This document shows, one piece after another, positions 51,293 to 59,970 of a stretch of 64,000 nucleotides of DNA. The stretch lies in the NCBI RefSeq assembly GCF_011038975.1, contig NZ_JAAKEC010000005.1, forward strand, positions 62,001 to 126,000. Reading direction: 5' to 3'. The DNA comes from Adlercreutzia sp. ZJ176 (GTDB lineage: Bacteria > Actinomycetota > Coriobacteriia > Coriobacteriales > Eggerthellaceae). Numbering within the stretch: the first letter of the stretch is position 1; each line of letters starts with the position of its first letter. The position numbers and the translations under genes were made by a program. The notes under the pieces were generated by a model. The model was not told the DNA's origin, searched no databases, and was given only the letters and a program-made list of their open reading frames with translations.

Positions 51293-52684
51293 CTACTCTT
51301 CGCCGAACGCGCTCAGGACGGTGCGCAGCTTGAGGTCGATCTCGTCGTACTCGGCGTCGGCGTCGCTTCCGCTCACGATGCCGCAGCCCGCGTACACCCA
51401 GCCGCATTCGCCGTCGAACACCCCTGTGCGCAGCGCCACCGAGAACTCCCCGTCGCCCGAGCCGTCCACGAAGCCCGCCGCGCCCACGTAGAGCCCGCGG
51501 TTGTACGCCTCGATGCGCCGGATGAGCATCTTCGCCTCGCCGACCGGCGTGCCGCTCGTGGCCGGCGTGGGATGGAGGTCCTCCATGAGCGACCACAGGT
51601 CGACGCCGTCGAGCACGCGCGCCCGCGCGGGGGTGTGGAGGTGCTGCACGTGCGCGAGCGGCATGATCTGGGGCGTGGCGGGAACGTCCACGTCGTAGCA
51701 CGCGCGCGAGAGCACGTTGCGGATGAAGCGCACCACGTAGTCGTGCTCGGCACGGTTCTTCGCGTCGGCCATGAGCTCGGCTGCCAGCCGCGCGCGCTCC
51801 TGCTCATCCGCGCCCGCCGGGCACGTTCCCGCCACGCAGGCCGACTCGACCACGTCTCTGCGCTTGCGCACCAGAAGCTCGGGCGTGCAGCCGCAGAAGA
51901 ACACGTCCGCGTAGCGGTACATGACCACCGTGCCGCGCGCGCTGCCGTCGATGAGGTTCACCAGCAGGTCCTTCGACGAGAACGGGTGCTCCGCCACAAG
52001 CCTGAGGCGCCGCGAGAGCACCACCTTGCTCACGCGCCCCTCCTCGATGGCGGCGAGCGCCTCGCCCATGGCGGCGCGCCACGCCTCACGCGAGTCGGGC
52101 TCGAGCGTGTACGGGATGCGCGTGCGCACACGGCGCGGCGCGTTGGCGCAGAGGCGCGTGAACCGCTCCACGCGCCCGGCGTACACCGGGCTCAGCGAGT
52201 TCACCTGCAGCAGGCGCCCGCGCTCGTTCTCGATGAGCACCACCTCGGGCAGCATGAAGCGCAGCCGCGGGAACGCGCAGAACAGCTCGTCGGCAGGCGC
52301 GGGGTTCTCGGCGTCGAAGCGATTGAAGGAGAAGAACACGGCCGGCTGGTCGACGGGGGTCGCGACGGCGGCGCTGCCAGCCGCGGGACCGGCGGGGGCC
52401 ACGGCGCCCGCGGCGCGCGGGGCGCCCGCGGCGCGCGGGGCGCCCGCGCCGGTCGCTGGGTCAGCGGTGCCCGCGCCGGCCGCCCCGCGCGCGTTCCCGT
52501 TCTCGTACTCGTAATCCACGTCCTCCAGGGAGGGCAGGGCGATGCAGCGCCCGAGCCCCATGTAGCGCGCCTTGCGCTGCTTGTCGTAGTAGACGAACTG
52601 GTCGGTGAAGCCCTTCTGCAGCACGCAGAACGCGTCGACGATGTCAGCGTCGATGGGCTTGGTCAGGGAGAATATCTTGGTCAT
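51293..52684 (-). CDS. menF: Isochorismate synthase (menaquinone pathway)
   Basis: A 463-residue chorismate-utilising enzyme that feeds the men pathway. C-terminal signatures are KVVLSRRLRL, SARGTVVMYRYA, LHPTPATSGTPVGEAK and GFVDGSGDGEFSVALRTG. An Ala/Gly/Pro-rich insert occupies about residues 68-110, encoded by repeated GCGCGCGGGGCGCCCG words. ATG 52684 has GAGG 5 bp upstream; the longer frame to 52705 is less likely. It is first of the operon menF-menD-menH-menB-menEC. Confidence 0.92.
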   Translation of the reverse strand: MTKIFSLTKPIDADIVDAFCVLQKGFTDQFVYYDKQRKARYMGLGRCIALPSLEDVDYEYENGNARGAAGAGTADPATGAGAPRAAGAPRAAGAVAPAGPAAGSAAVATPVDQPAVFFSFNRFDAENPAPADELFCAFPRLRFMLPEVVLIENERGRLLQVNSLSPVYAGRVERFTRLCANAPRRVRTRIPYTLEPDSREAWRAAMGEALAAIEEGRVSKVVLSRRLRLVAEHPFSSKDLLVNLIDGSARGTVVMYRYADVFFCGCTPELLVRKRRDVVESACVAGTCPAGADEQERARLAAELMADAKNRAEHDYVVRFIRNVLSRACYDVDVPATPQIMPLAHVQHLHTPARARVLDGVDLWSLMEDLHPTPATSGTPVGEAKMLIRRIEAYNRGLYVGAAGFVDGSGDGEFSVALRTGVFDGECGWVYAGCGIVSGSDADAEYDEIDLKLRTVLSAFGEE

Positions 52685-52840
52685 GGCACCTCTCGTCCTG
52701 CGCAAACGCGCCCGACCGCGGAAAATGCCGTGCTGCCGGGCTGAATTCTTTGGGAAATTCTACCATGCCCGCTATACTGTTTCGTCGCACCATCGGGGTC
52801 TTCGGCCCTTGCACGACACGCACTTGAAGGAGGAGAGCAC

Positions 52841-53305
52841 ATGAAGGGATTCCTGAACGAATTCAAGGAATTCATCAACCGCGGCAACGTAATGGACCTG
52901 GCAGTCGGCGTCATCATCGGCGGCGCGTTCACGGCCATCGTCACGTCGCTGACCACCAACATCATCAACCCGCTCATCAACGTCATCGCAGGCGGCGGCG
53001 CGGACGCCATCTCGGGCCTCGTAATCCCCGGCACCGAGATCGACTTCGGCGCGTTCATCAGCGCCTGCATCAACTTCCTGATCGTGGCGTTCGTGGTCTT
53101 CCTCCTGGTGAAGGCCCTGAACAAGATCCAGACCGCCGGCGAGAAGGTGCTGCACCGCAACAAGGATGGCGAGGAGGTCGTCGAGGTGCCGCCCACCTGC
53201 CCGTTCTGCCTCGAAGAGGTGAAGGCGGGCGCCACCCGCTGCCCGCACTGCGCCGGCGAGTTCGCCAAGCCCGCCGAGGCCACCACGAAGCCGGCCGAGG
53301 CATAA
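52841..53305 (+). CDS. mscL: Large-conductance mechanosensitive channel with zinc-ribbon tail
   Basis: A 154-residue MscL: FKEFINRGNVMDLAVGVIIG is the hallmark N-terminal helix and first span, and the second span is FISACINFLIVAFVVFLLVK. It opens on hypo-osmotic shock to release solutes. After the channel part, CPFCLEEVKAGATRCPHCAG forms a zinc ribbon in the cytoplasmic end, then an Ala/Lys tail. AAGGAGG upstream and TATACT at 52781-52786 give the expression signals. It is divergent from menF. Confidence 0.92.
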   Translation: MKGFLNEFKEFINRGNVMDLAVGVIIGGAFTAIVTSLTTNIINPLINVIAGGGADAISGLVIPGTEIDFGAFISACINFLIVAFVVFLLVKALNKIQTAGEKVLHRNKDGEEVVEVPPTCPFCLEEVKAGATRCPHCAGEFAKPAEATTKPAEA

Positions 53306-53400
53306 GCGGAAGCTCGCAAAGGCCATCCCTCTTGACGGAGTTGAGTCTACCCTCAAAAAAATGAGTCGAGGCGTAAGGGAGGCTCGCAAAAAAGCAGCAC

Positions 53401-53448
53401 GCATGAGGGAAGGGGGCGCAACCCAAGTTGCGCCCCCTTCCCTCATGC
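53401..53448. repeat. Perfect 22-bp hairpin
   Basis: Arms at 53401-53422 and 53427-53448 are exactly complementary with a CCAA loop; the stem contains GAGGGAAGGGGGCGCAAC. No T-run follows. Probably the core of a dispersed repeat, or an mscL transcript-protecting hairpin. Confidence 0.65.
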
Positions 53449-53525
53449 ACTCATGCCATCCCAAATGGGACCATGTCCCTTGCCATCCCAAGAGAGATCC
53501 CCCTGTTACGAAGACCTTTCCCCGC

Positions 53526-53784
53526 GTCATCCTGAGCGAGCAACCTCATCTCGTGTCATCCTGAGCGAGCGAAGCGAGTCGAAGGATCTGGCCCCAGGCT
53601 CGGCGCACTCGCATGCGCAACGCGGGCTCAGGCTGCGCCCCTTCCCTTCCGCTCGTTTATGTCATCCTGAGCGAGCGAAGCGAGTCGAAGGATCCGGCCT
53701 CGGGCACGGCGCGCCCGCATGCGCAACCTGCTCACGACCAGATCCTTCGACTCCGCGCCCTGCGGGCGCTCCGCTCAGGATGAC
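53526..53784. repeat. Dispersed REP-like repeats
   Basis: Copies begin GTCATCCTGAGCGAGC and continue to AGTCGAAGGATC: partial at 53526-53541, full at 53555-53588 and 53661-53694, and an inverted, diverged copy at 53741-53784. The 640 bp between mscL and the NrdD-like gene contain these repeats and no gene. Confidence 0.75.
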
Positions 53785-53947
53785 ATAGGGTGACGACTGG
53801 CGTCCGGAATGCCGTAGCTCAACGTCCCGTACGCACTCCATTCAGAATAACAGGGAGCATGGCGCTCGCAGATGCGAGCACTTTGCCCAGAACGACAGGG
53901 AGGTCATAGCGCTCGCGGACATAGACACCCTGCAGGCGCCGCAGCCC

Positions 53948-54283
53948 TTAGCGGCAGCAGGCGGGAACGGCGTGCTTCACGCGGTCGCGCTCCTCGGCGC
54001 GCTTGCCGTCGTTGAAGCGGTCGAGCGTCCCCACCAGGTAGCCCGTGATGCGGCGGATGCGGTCGAACTGCGCGGGTGCCAAGCCGTAGTGGATGCCCAC
54101 GTCCTCGCCCTCCACGTCGAGCGTGAGGGACTCCAGCTTGCCGTGCGGGAACTTCTCGTAGCCGCGCTTGAGATAGGCGCGAATCTCGTCGTCGCTGACG
54201 CGGACGTCGGCCTCGCTGGCGTAGTTGACCTCGATGGCAACGCCGTCGAGCGTGATCTTGTCCGTGGTGCACGTTGCGGTCAT
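53948..54283 (-). CDS. Small NrdD-like protein (anaerobic RNR C-terminus-like)
   Basis: A 111-residue protein whose last third (FDRIRRITGYLVGTLDRFND with GKRAEERDRVKH) matches the C-terminal part of anaerobic ribonucleotide reductases, but without the glycyl-radical and active-site domains. The N-terminal half (VAIEVNYASEADVRVSDDEI) is not from NrdD. It ends in CCR. AAGGAGC 6 bp before ATG 54283. It may assist or regulate nucleotide reduction; unproven. A palindrome lies 220 bp upstream. Confidence 0.65.
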   Translation of the reverse strand: MTATCTTDKITLDGVAIEVNYASEADVRVSDDEIRAYLKRGYEKFPHGKLESLTLDVEGEDVGIHYGLAPAQFDRIRRITGYLVGTLDRFNDGKRAEERDRVKHAVPACCR

Positions 54284-54504
54284 GATGGGCTCCTTCTGAC
54301 GGTCCTGATATGAAGCGCGAGCCTTCGGCAAGCCAAGCCAGTCGCCAGACGGGTCACCTGACAGCCCGCGCCGTTGTCGAGGCAGACTGCCTGAGACGTC
54401 GAGCAAGCTGCCTGATCGCCTGACAACCTGAGCGGCTGAGGGGGCTGGCCAAGCCGAGGCATTCGCGTGAATAATCACAGAAGGCACCTTACCACACTCC
54501 CGCC

Positions 54505-54535
54505 CCTAAATGCTACTAATTTTATAGCATTTAGG
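54505..54535. promoter_or_regulatory. Palindromic operator with minus-strand -10
   Basis: CCTAAATGCTA (54505-54515) / TAGCATTTAGG (54525-54535) with 9 bases between. On the minus strand the centre reads GCTATAAAATTAG, giving a TATAAA -10 inside the palindrome, as expected for a repressor-controlled promoter of the NrdD-like gene. Confidence 0.5.
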
Positions 54536-54778
54536 AAACCACCCGGTGAACGGCGCGGCAGACAGCGCAGCGAGCGGCACAAGCACACCGCGCGCAAAGG
54601 AAACGCCCAGACCGACACCTTGTCGTCGCGCACCGAAGAGAGCCGGGGTCGAGGGTGCGCGTCGCATGCACATACGTCTCGTGTTCGCGCGTTGCGTGCA
54701 CGGGAAAACCACTATCAAGACCGTATTGTTGCGCGCAGAAGGAAGCGGCCTTCACGCGGCCATGTTATAATCAGGCTG

Positions 54779-54868
54779 TACTAGCGAAGCCCGTTTGATG
54801 TTAACTGGGGGCGGGCGGAGCGGTACTGACGAACCGAGGGGCTAGTTGCCTCTAGCCCCTCTCTTCTT
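54779..54868 (+). ncRNA. Candidate small RNA overlapping the toxin-like gene
   Basis: A TATAAT at 54767-54772 precedes a stretch that ends in a strong hairpin GAGGGGCTAG / CTAGCCCCTC (about 54837-54862) followed by TCTTCTTC. The predicted RNA of about 90 nt runs into the 3' end of the 44-residue gene on the other strand. No -35 is clear. Confidence 0.45.
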
Positions 54869-54976
54869 CTCCCGCTTCATCCGTCGGTGCTTATAGTCCT
54901 GCCATAGCGTTATGCCTAGGCTAACCAGGCTCGCTATGTTGGCCGCTACGGCCAAGGCAAACAGAATTTCATCCAT
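54842..54976 (-). CDS. 44-residue membrane peptide, type I toxin-like
   Basis: A short gene with a very strong SD (AAGGAGGG, 9 bp before ATG 54976). The product has one hydrophobic span (ILFALAVAANIASLVSLGIT) then a basic tail (KHRRMKREKKRGARGN). This is the shape of type I toxins and holin-like peptides. A convergent candidate RNA overlaps its 3' end, and the two predicted transcripts begin with nearly the same sequence (ACTAGCGAAGYCCG, then GCGGGCGGAGC), because the locus is flanked by an inverted repeat (about 54779-54830 and 54996-55035). Confidence 0.6.
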   Translation of the reverse strand: MDEILFALAVAANIASLVSLGITLWQDYKHRRMKREKKRGARGN

Positions 54977-55223
54977 AGGCATCGCCCTCCTTTGCAGTCA
55001 GGCTCCGCCCGCACGCGGACTTCGCTAGTCACCCGATCTTATCAAATCCGCGCCGCCCTATCAGTAATGCATGTGCCTCATTTCGCGCCAACATGCCACA
55101 CCGTCCAAACGTCAGACTCGCGTGTCGCATAATGCGCTAAGGCTGATGGAGAAGCCCCCGCAAGCTCGCATATGCGAGCTTGTGAACTGGGGTTATGCGA
55201 TTTACGCGATTCGCTTGGCTGCG

Positions 55224-55499
55224 TTAGATCTTGTACATGAACTGGAAGACGTCCTCGCGCTGGATGATTACCTGCACGCCGAGCTCCTCGCCGACGGCGG
55301 CGAGCTTCTCCTGCACGGTGTTGAAGTCGCAGGCCTCGGGGACCAGCGTCACGAGCATGGTCATCGAGAAGATCTCGCCCTCACCCAGGATGGTCTGCGA
55401 GATGTCGTCGATGTTGGCGCTGCACTCGGCCAACGTGGTGGCGACTGCCGCGACGATGCCGCTGCGGTCCTTGCCCAGAACGGAAATGACGCACTTCAT
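55224..55499 (-). CDS. ACT domain protein (UPF0237 type)
   Basis: A 91-residue stand-alone ACT domain: KCVISVLGKDRSGIVAAVAT, then NIDDISQTILGEGEIFSMTM. Such proteins bind amino acids or similar ligands and may regulate partner enzymes. AAGGA 8 bp before ATG 55499 sets the start; the longer frame to 55685 runs across the parS site and is not used. Confidence 0.82.
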   Translation of the reverse strand: MKCVISVLGKDRSGIVAAVATTLAECSANIDDISQTILGEGEIFSMTMLVTLVPEACDFNTVQEKLAAVGEELGVQVIIQREDVFQFMYKI

Positions 55500-55563
55500 T
55501 GGTTGATCCTTCCCTCGCATCCCGAAAAACGGCTGCAACTCATAGTAATCCATCGCGAACGAG

Positions 55564-55579
55564 TGTTTCACGTGAAACA
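55564..55579. promoter_or_regulatory. parS chromosome-partition site
   Basis: TGTTTCACGTGAAACA is a perfect 16-bp palindrome identical to the canonical ParB-binding parS. It lies 65 bp upstream of the ACT gene. parS sites cluster near the replication origin, so this window is probably in the origin-proximal part of the chromosome. Confidence 0.9.
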
Positions 55580-55804
55580 TTCGCAAATGCCCGCCGCGCA
55601 GAGCGAGCGGAGAATCGCCGCACCCCGGCCGCCGCAGGGCGCGGCCTTTGGGCCGCAAGGCGCGATTGTCGATCGCCGAGCGCAAACCAGGCCGCCACGC
55701 GCGACCGCCAAACGCGGGACGTGGCCGCCAGAGCTACAAGGCGCGATCGTCAACCGCGCACCGCACCCGCTAGCCGCAGGACGCGACTGCCGCGCCGCAG
55801 CGAG

Positions 55805-56368
55805 CTACTTGCGCAAGATGAGCGACAGCGCCTCGGCGCGCGTGGCGTCGCTCTTCTCGAAGACGCCGCGCACAGCGCTCGTGGTGGTCTTGCTGCCCGG
55901 CTTCTTCACGCCGCGCATGCTCATGCACATGTGCTCGGCCTCGATCACCACGATGACGCCCTGCGGGTGCAGCTGCTCCATGAGCGTGTCGGCCACCTGC
56001 TTGGTGAGCCGCTCCTGCACCTGCGGGCGCTTCGCGAACGCCTCCACCAGGCGCGCCAGCTTCGACAGCCCGCAAATGCGCCCGTCGGCCGCGGGGATGT
56101 ACGCCACGTGCGCCTTCCCGAAGAACGGCACCAGGTGATGCTCGCACATCGAGTAGAACGGGATGTCGCTCACCAGCACCATCTCCTCGTGATGCTCGTC
56201 GAACGTCGTCTCGAAGTGCCGCGTCGGGTCCTCGGTCAGGCCCGCGAACACCTCCTCGTACATGCGCGCCACGCGCGCCGGGGTGTCGAGCAGCCCCTCG
56301 CGCGTCGGGTCCTCGCCGACGCCCTCGAGGATGAGGCGCACGCCTTCTTCTATCTTCGCATGGTCCAC
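55805..56368 (-). CDS. folE: GTP cyclohydrolase I
   Basis: A 187-residue FolE, the first step of tetrahydrofolate synthesis. Zinc and active-site motifs are [41 protein letters not shown] and [10 protein letters not shown]. The start is GTG 56368, with GAGGAG 9 bp upstream; this gives the usual family length, whereas longer frames add unrelated residues. No folate partner gene is nearby. Confidence 0.93.
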   Translation of the reverse strand: MDHAKIEEGVRLILEGVGEDPTREGLLDTPARVARMYEEVFAGLTEDPTRHFETTFDEHHEEMVLVSDIPFYSMCEHHLVPFFGKAHVAYIPAADGRICGLSKLARLVEAFAKRPQVQERLTKQVADTLMEQLHPQGVIVVIEAEHMCMSMRGVKKPGSKTTTSAVRGVFEKSDATRAEALSLILRK

Positions 56369-56520
56369 AGTCGGTAAACTCCTCACAAAACGGATGCGGA
56401 ACATCATAGCACGGAGCAGCTCCGTGCCGCGCCGCTTCGCGCCCGCGCACGCAACCGCTACAGCTGGAGCTGCGCCCACGCGCCGTCGTCGTCGCGGCAG
56501 CGCTCGCCCTCACCGCAGGC

Positions 56521-56578
56521 GCCACAGCCGCGCGAGCGCACGCGCACCTTCGCCACAGCCGCGCGAGCGCACGCGCAC
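56521..56578. repeat. 27-bp tandem direct repeat
   Basis: Two exact copies of a 27-bp unit beginning GCCACAGCCGCGCGAGCGCA occur at 56521-56547 and 56552-56578 in the 275-bp gap between folE and the next gene. The rest of the gap is similar low-complexity GC-rich sequence; no gene is seen. Confidence 0.7.
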
Positions 56579-56643
56579 CCGCCTTCGCCGCAGCCGCTAG
56601 CGCACGCTCACTCTCACCGCACGCTCGTCCGCGCACGCAGCCG

Positions 56644-57063
56644 CTATAGCTCGACCGGCGTCCACTCCTCGTGCGTGCAGATCCACGCCGAAGGGTTCTC
56701 AACCGAGAAGAATACGAGCGTAGGGTCATCCGGGCCGGCGTAGCGCTCGCCGAGCATGGAGAGGTGGTCGAAGCCCGCCTGGCGCATCGCGGCGCCCGCG
56801 CGGTCCTCAAGCCCCGCCTCGCCGCGCAGGATGAGCCAGCCGTGCCCCGGCCACCAGGCCGTGGCCTCGAACTTCGGGTTCGCCACAAGCTCCTCCCAAA
56901 CGTCTTTGGTGGTGGCCGTGCAGAACCAGATCTTGCCGTCCTGCTCAGCGGCGAAGCTGAACGGGCGCACATGCGGCTGGTCGTCCACGCTCGTGGCCAG
57001 GTACCACGCGGGGATGCTGGTCAGGTACGTGAGAACGGTGCGCATGCCTTCGGATGCCGTCAT
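56644..57063 (-). CDS. Pyridoxamine 5'-phosphate oxidase-fold flavoprotein
   Basis: A 139-residue split-barrel protein: VLTYLTSIPAWYLATSVDDQ, then HVRPFSFAAEQDGKIWFCTA and ATAWWPGHGWLILRGEA. This is the PNPOx-like family that binds FMN or F420 and reduces small substrates; the exact role is unknown. AAAGGAA 8 bp before ATG 57063. It lies 50 bp after ecfT on the same strand, so it may be the last gene of the riboflavin-transport unit, which would suit an FMN protein. Confidence 0.8.
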   Translation of the reverse strand: MTASEGMRTVLTYLTSIPAWYLATSVDDQPHVRPFSFAAEQDGKIWFCTATTKDVWEELVANPKFEATAWWPGHGWLILRGEAGLEDRAGAAMRQAGFDHLSMLGERYAGPDDPTLVFFSVENPSAWICTHEEWTPVEL

Positions 57064-57113
57064 GGGCGGGTTCCTTTCTTCCCCTTCTCGGTCGCTCTCG
57101 GTCGCTCGCGCCG

Positions 57114-57926
57114 TCAGGTCAGGCGGGACGCGAAGTTGATCGCCAGCACGCATGCGGCGAGGGCCGCCACGCTCGCCGCGGCCACGGCGTCGCGCGCGTG
57201 GAACTCGAGCGGGACAAGACGCGTGCGCCCCTCTCCGCCGTGGTAGCAGCGCGCGTCCATGGCGCCCGCCAGCGTCTCGGCGCGGCGGAACGCGCTGGCA
57301 AACAGCGGGACCACGAGCGCGGTGAGCGCGCGCATCCCGCCCGCCAGCGGGCTGGCTGCGAAGCGTGCGCCGCGGCTGACCTGCGCCTGGTAGACGGTGA
57401 CGAGCTCCTGGGCGAATTGCGGCAGGAAGCGCAGCGCGATCCCGAGGATCATCGCGAGCTCGTGCGCTGGCACGCCGACGCGTGCGAGCGGCCTGAGCAG
57501 ATGCTCGAACGCCTCGGTGATGTCGAGCGTGGTAGTGGTCATGGTCACGAGGCTCATGGCCAGGATCATGGTGACCAGGCGCGACGCCACGAAGAGGCAT
57601 GCGCGCACGCCCGCCTCGCTGATCTGGATGAACCCGAGGCTCACGTAGACGGCGCCGCCCTGCGTCACGAACAGGTTGAGCAGCGCCGCGAGCACCACGA
57701 TGAGGGAGAGCGGCGCGAGCGAGGCGGCCGCCTTGCCCACGGGAAGCCGCGCCACCCCGTAGAGGACGAGCACGAAGGCGGCGCACGCGCCCACCGCCAG
57801 GAAGTCAGCGCATAGAAGCACGGTCACGATGAAGGCGCACGCCAGCACGAGCTTGGCGCGCGGGTCGCACCGATGGACCACGCTGTCGCCGGGAAAGTAG
57901 CTGCCAAACGAAAATACGCGTCCCAT
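57114..57926 (-). CDS. ecfT: Energy-coupling factor transporter transmembrane protein EcfT
   Basis: A 270-residue membrane protein of the CbiQ/EcfT family with about five spans (for example LVLACAFIVTVLLCADFLAV). The ATPase-coupling helices are in the region VPAHELAMILGIALRFLPQF and in RRAETLAGAMDARCYHGG. It links the ATPases to the substrate protein. Its ATG shares one base with the stop of the ATPase gene (TGATG). Confidence 0.9.
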   Translation of the reverse strand: MGRVFSFGSYFPGDSVVHRCDPRAKLVLACAFIVTVLLCADFLAVGACAAFVLVLYGVARLPVGKAAASLAPLSLIVVLAALLNLFVTQGGAVYVSLGFIQISEAGVRACLFVASRLVTMILAMSLVTMTTTTLDITEAFEHLLRPLARVGVPAHELAMILGIALRFLPQFAQELVTVYQAQVSRGARFAASPLAGGMRALTALVVPLFASAFRRAETLAGAMDARCYHGGEGRTRLVPLEFHARDAVAAASVAALAACVLAINFASRLT

Positions 57927-59815
57927 CAGGCGCTCCGTCCCAAAAGCGCGGCCAGGTCATGCGCGAGCGCGCGCTCGTCGTACAGAACGCCCGACGCAAG
58001 CGGCAGGCCCTCCGCGCGCAGCGCGTTCGCCATGCGCTGGGCCGCCGGAACGCCCAGGCCGATCGAGCGCAGCTCGTCTGCGCGCATGAACATCTCCTGC
58101 GGCGTGCCGACGGCGAACAGCTCGCCCTCCTTCAGCACCGCCACGCGCGAGCACAGCCGCGCCAGGTCGTCCATGCTGTGCGACGCCATGACCACCGTCA
58201 TGCCCTGCGCGTGCAAGCGCGCGATCAGGTCGAGGAAGTCGCGGCGCGCAGCGGGGTCGAGGCCGGCGGCCGGCTCGTCTAAGACGAGCGTGCGGGGGCG
58301 CATGGCCAAGACGCCCGCGAACGCCACGCGGCGCTGCTGGCCGCCCGAGAGCTCGAACGGGCTTTTCGCGCTGAGATCATCAGGGTCGAGGCCGACCCGC
58401 TCGAGCGACGCGCGCACGCGCCGGCCCACCTCGTCCTCGGGAAGGCCCAGGTTGCGCGGGCCGAACGCCACGTCGTCATACACCGTGGCGGCGAAGAGCT
58501 GCCGCTCAGGGTACTGGAGCACCAGCCCCACGCTGCCGCGCACCTCGCGCGCCACGCGCTTGTCAGCCAGGTCGGCACCGCCCGCCAGCGCGCGCCCCGC
58601 CGTGGGGTGCAGAAGCCCGTTCATGTGCTGGATGAGCGTCGACTTGCCCGACCCCGTGTGCCCCGCGATGCCGAGGAACTCTCCCTCGCGCACGCTGAGC
58701 GACACGTCGCGCAGCGCCCACACCGCATCGGGGCTGTTGCCCCAGTCAGGCGCTTGGACGGGGGCTTTGCGAGCGCGCTTGGAGGCGCGGCTCCGCTTCG
58801 CCGCAGCGGCGTCATAGGCGTAGGAGACGTGCTCGAAGGTGATGAGGGGAGCGCCCGCCGGCTGAGGGGCTGCGGGGTCCACTGCGGCCTCGGCTTCCGC
58901 GGCTCGCGCGCCGCGCGACGTGCCCGCGCCGCCGGCCGCACCGCGATCGCCCGCCGGGCTTCCCACATCCTGCGCATCCTGCGCGCCCGCGCCGCCGGCC
59001 GCGCGCCACCGCGCGACCACTTCGTTCGCTAGCCGCCCCTCGTCGATCTCGAGGGGCACCTCCACGCCAGCTGCGCGCAGGCGCGCGGAGAAGTCGGCGG
59101 CGAAGGGCACCTCCAGGTTCAGCGCGCGCAGCTCGTCCACGTGCGCGAACACCTCCCGCGGCGCGCCCTCGAGCTTGATGCGCCCGCCCTCGAGCACCAC
59201 CACGCGGTCGGCGCGCACCGCCTCCTCCATGAAGTGCGTGATCATCACCACCGTCATGCCCGCCGCGTGCAGCTCAGCGCACACGCGCAGAAGCCCCGAG
59301 CGCCCGCGCGGGTCGAGCATGGCCGACGCCTCGTCGAGCAGGAGCACCTTCGGCTCCATGGCGAGCACGCCCGCGATGGCCACGCGCTGCTTCTGCCCGC
59401 CCGAGAGCGCCGCGGTCTCCTTCTTCTCGAAGCCCTCAAGCCCCACCTCGGCCAGCGCATGCGTGACGCGCCGGCGTAGCTCGTCAGGGGGAAGCCCCAG
59501 GTTCTCCGGGCCGAACGCCACGTCGTTCTCGATGAGGCTGGCCACGATCTGGTCGTCGGGGTTCTGGAACACCATGCCCGCCGTCGCGCGCACAGCATAG
59601 AGGCTCTCGGGCTCGCGCGTGTCCATGCCGTCGACGCGCACGCAGCCCGCATCGGGCATGAGCAGCGCGTTCGCGTGCTTCGCCAGCGTGCTCTTGCCGC
59701 TGCCGTTGCCTCCGAGCACGCACACGAACTCGCCTGCGGCCACGTCCAAGTCCACGCCGTCGAGCACGGGCGCGGCGCCGTCGTAGGTGAAGCGCACGCC
59801 TTCGAAGCTGATCAT
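57926..59815 (-). CDS. ecfA: Fused ECF transporter ATPases (EcfA-EcfA')
   Basis: A 629-residue protein with two complete ABC ATPase domains. The first (residues 1-270) has GGNGSGKSTLAKH, LSGGQKQRVAIAG and VLLLDEASAMLD; the second (from about 325) has GHTGSGKSTLIQH, LSGGQQRRVAFAG and LVLDEPAAGLD. An Ala/Gly-rich linker (about 285-325) joins them. The two ATPases are normally separate genes, so this is a fusion. GAGAGG 5 bp before ATG 59815. It powers uptake together with EcfT and the riboswitch-controlled S protein. Confidence 0.93.
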   Translation of the reverse strand: MISFEGVRFTYDGAAPVLDGVDLDVAAGEFVCVLGGNGSGKSTLAKHANALLMPDAGCVRVDGMDTREPESLYAVRATAGMVFQNPDDQIVASLIENDVAFGPENLGLPPDELRRRVTHALAEVGLEGFEKKETAALSGGQKQRVAIAGVLAMEPKVLLLDEASAMLDPRGRSGLLRVCAELHAAGMTVVMITHFMEEAVRADRVVVLEGGRIKLEGAPREVFAHVDELRALNLEVPFAADFSARLRAAGVEVPLEIDEGRLANEVVARWRAAGGAGAQDAQDVGSPAGDRGAAGGAGTSRGARAAEAEAAVDPAAPQPAGAPLITFEHVSYAYDAAAAKRSRASKRARKAPVQAPDWGNSPDAVWALRDVSLSVREGEFLGIAGHTGSGKSTLIQHMNGLLHPTAGRALAGGADLADKRVAREVRGSVGLVLQYPERQLFAATVYDDVAFGPRNLGLPEDEVGRRVRASLERVGLDPDDLSAKSPFELSGGQQRRVAFAGVLAMRPRTLVLDEPAAGLDPAARRDFLDLIARLHAQGMTVVMASHSMDDLARLCSRVAVLKEGELFAVGTPQEMFMRADELRSIGLGVPAAQRMANALRAEGLPLASGVLYDERALAHDLAALLGRSA

Positions 59816-59970
59816 GGGGTTCCTCTCCGCCTTCCTTCGCCCTGCGCCGACGCGGGCCGCGCGGTTCCCGCGCTTGCGCGCCCGCGCGCCCGCGCAAGCC
59901 GCCCGCACCCGCACCCGCATCGGCCGCCCGAGCCCTCGCTCGCGCCGGCCGCCCGAGCCTGCGCCGGCTT

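Noticed and set aside
48431-52744. A 1437-codon plus-strand frame opposite menH-menD-menF
   Set aside because: His/Arg/Ala-rich shadow of the three men genes on the other strand; no SD or family.
53361-53788. Short frames across the REP-like repeats
   Set aside because: Their content follows the repeats and hairpin, and no SD or conserved domain is seen.
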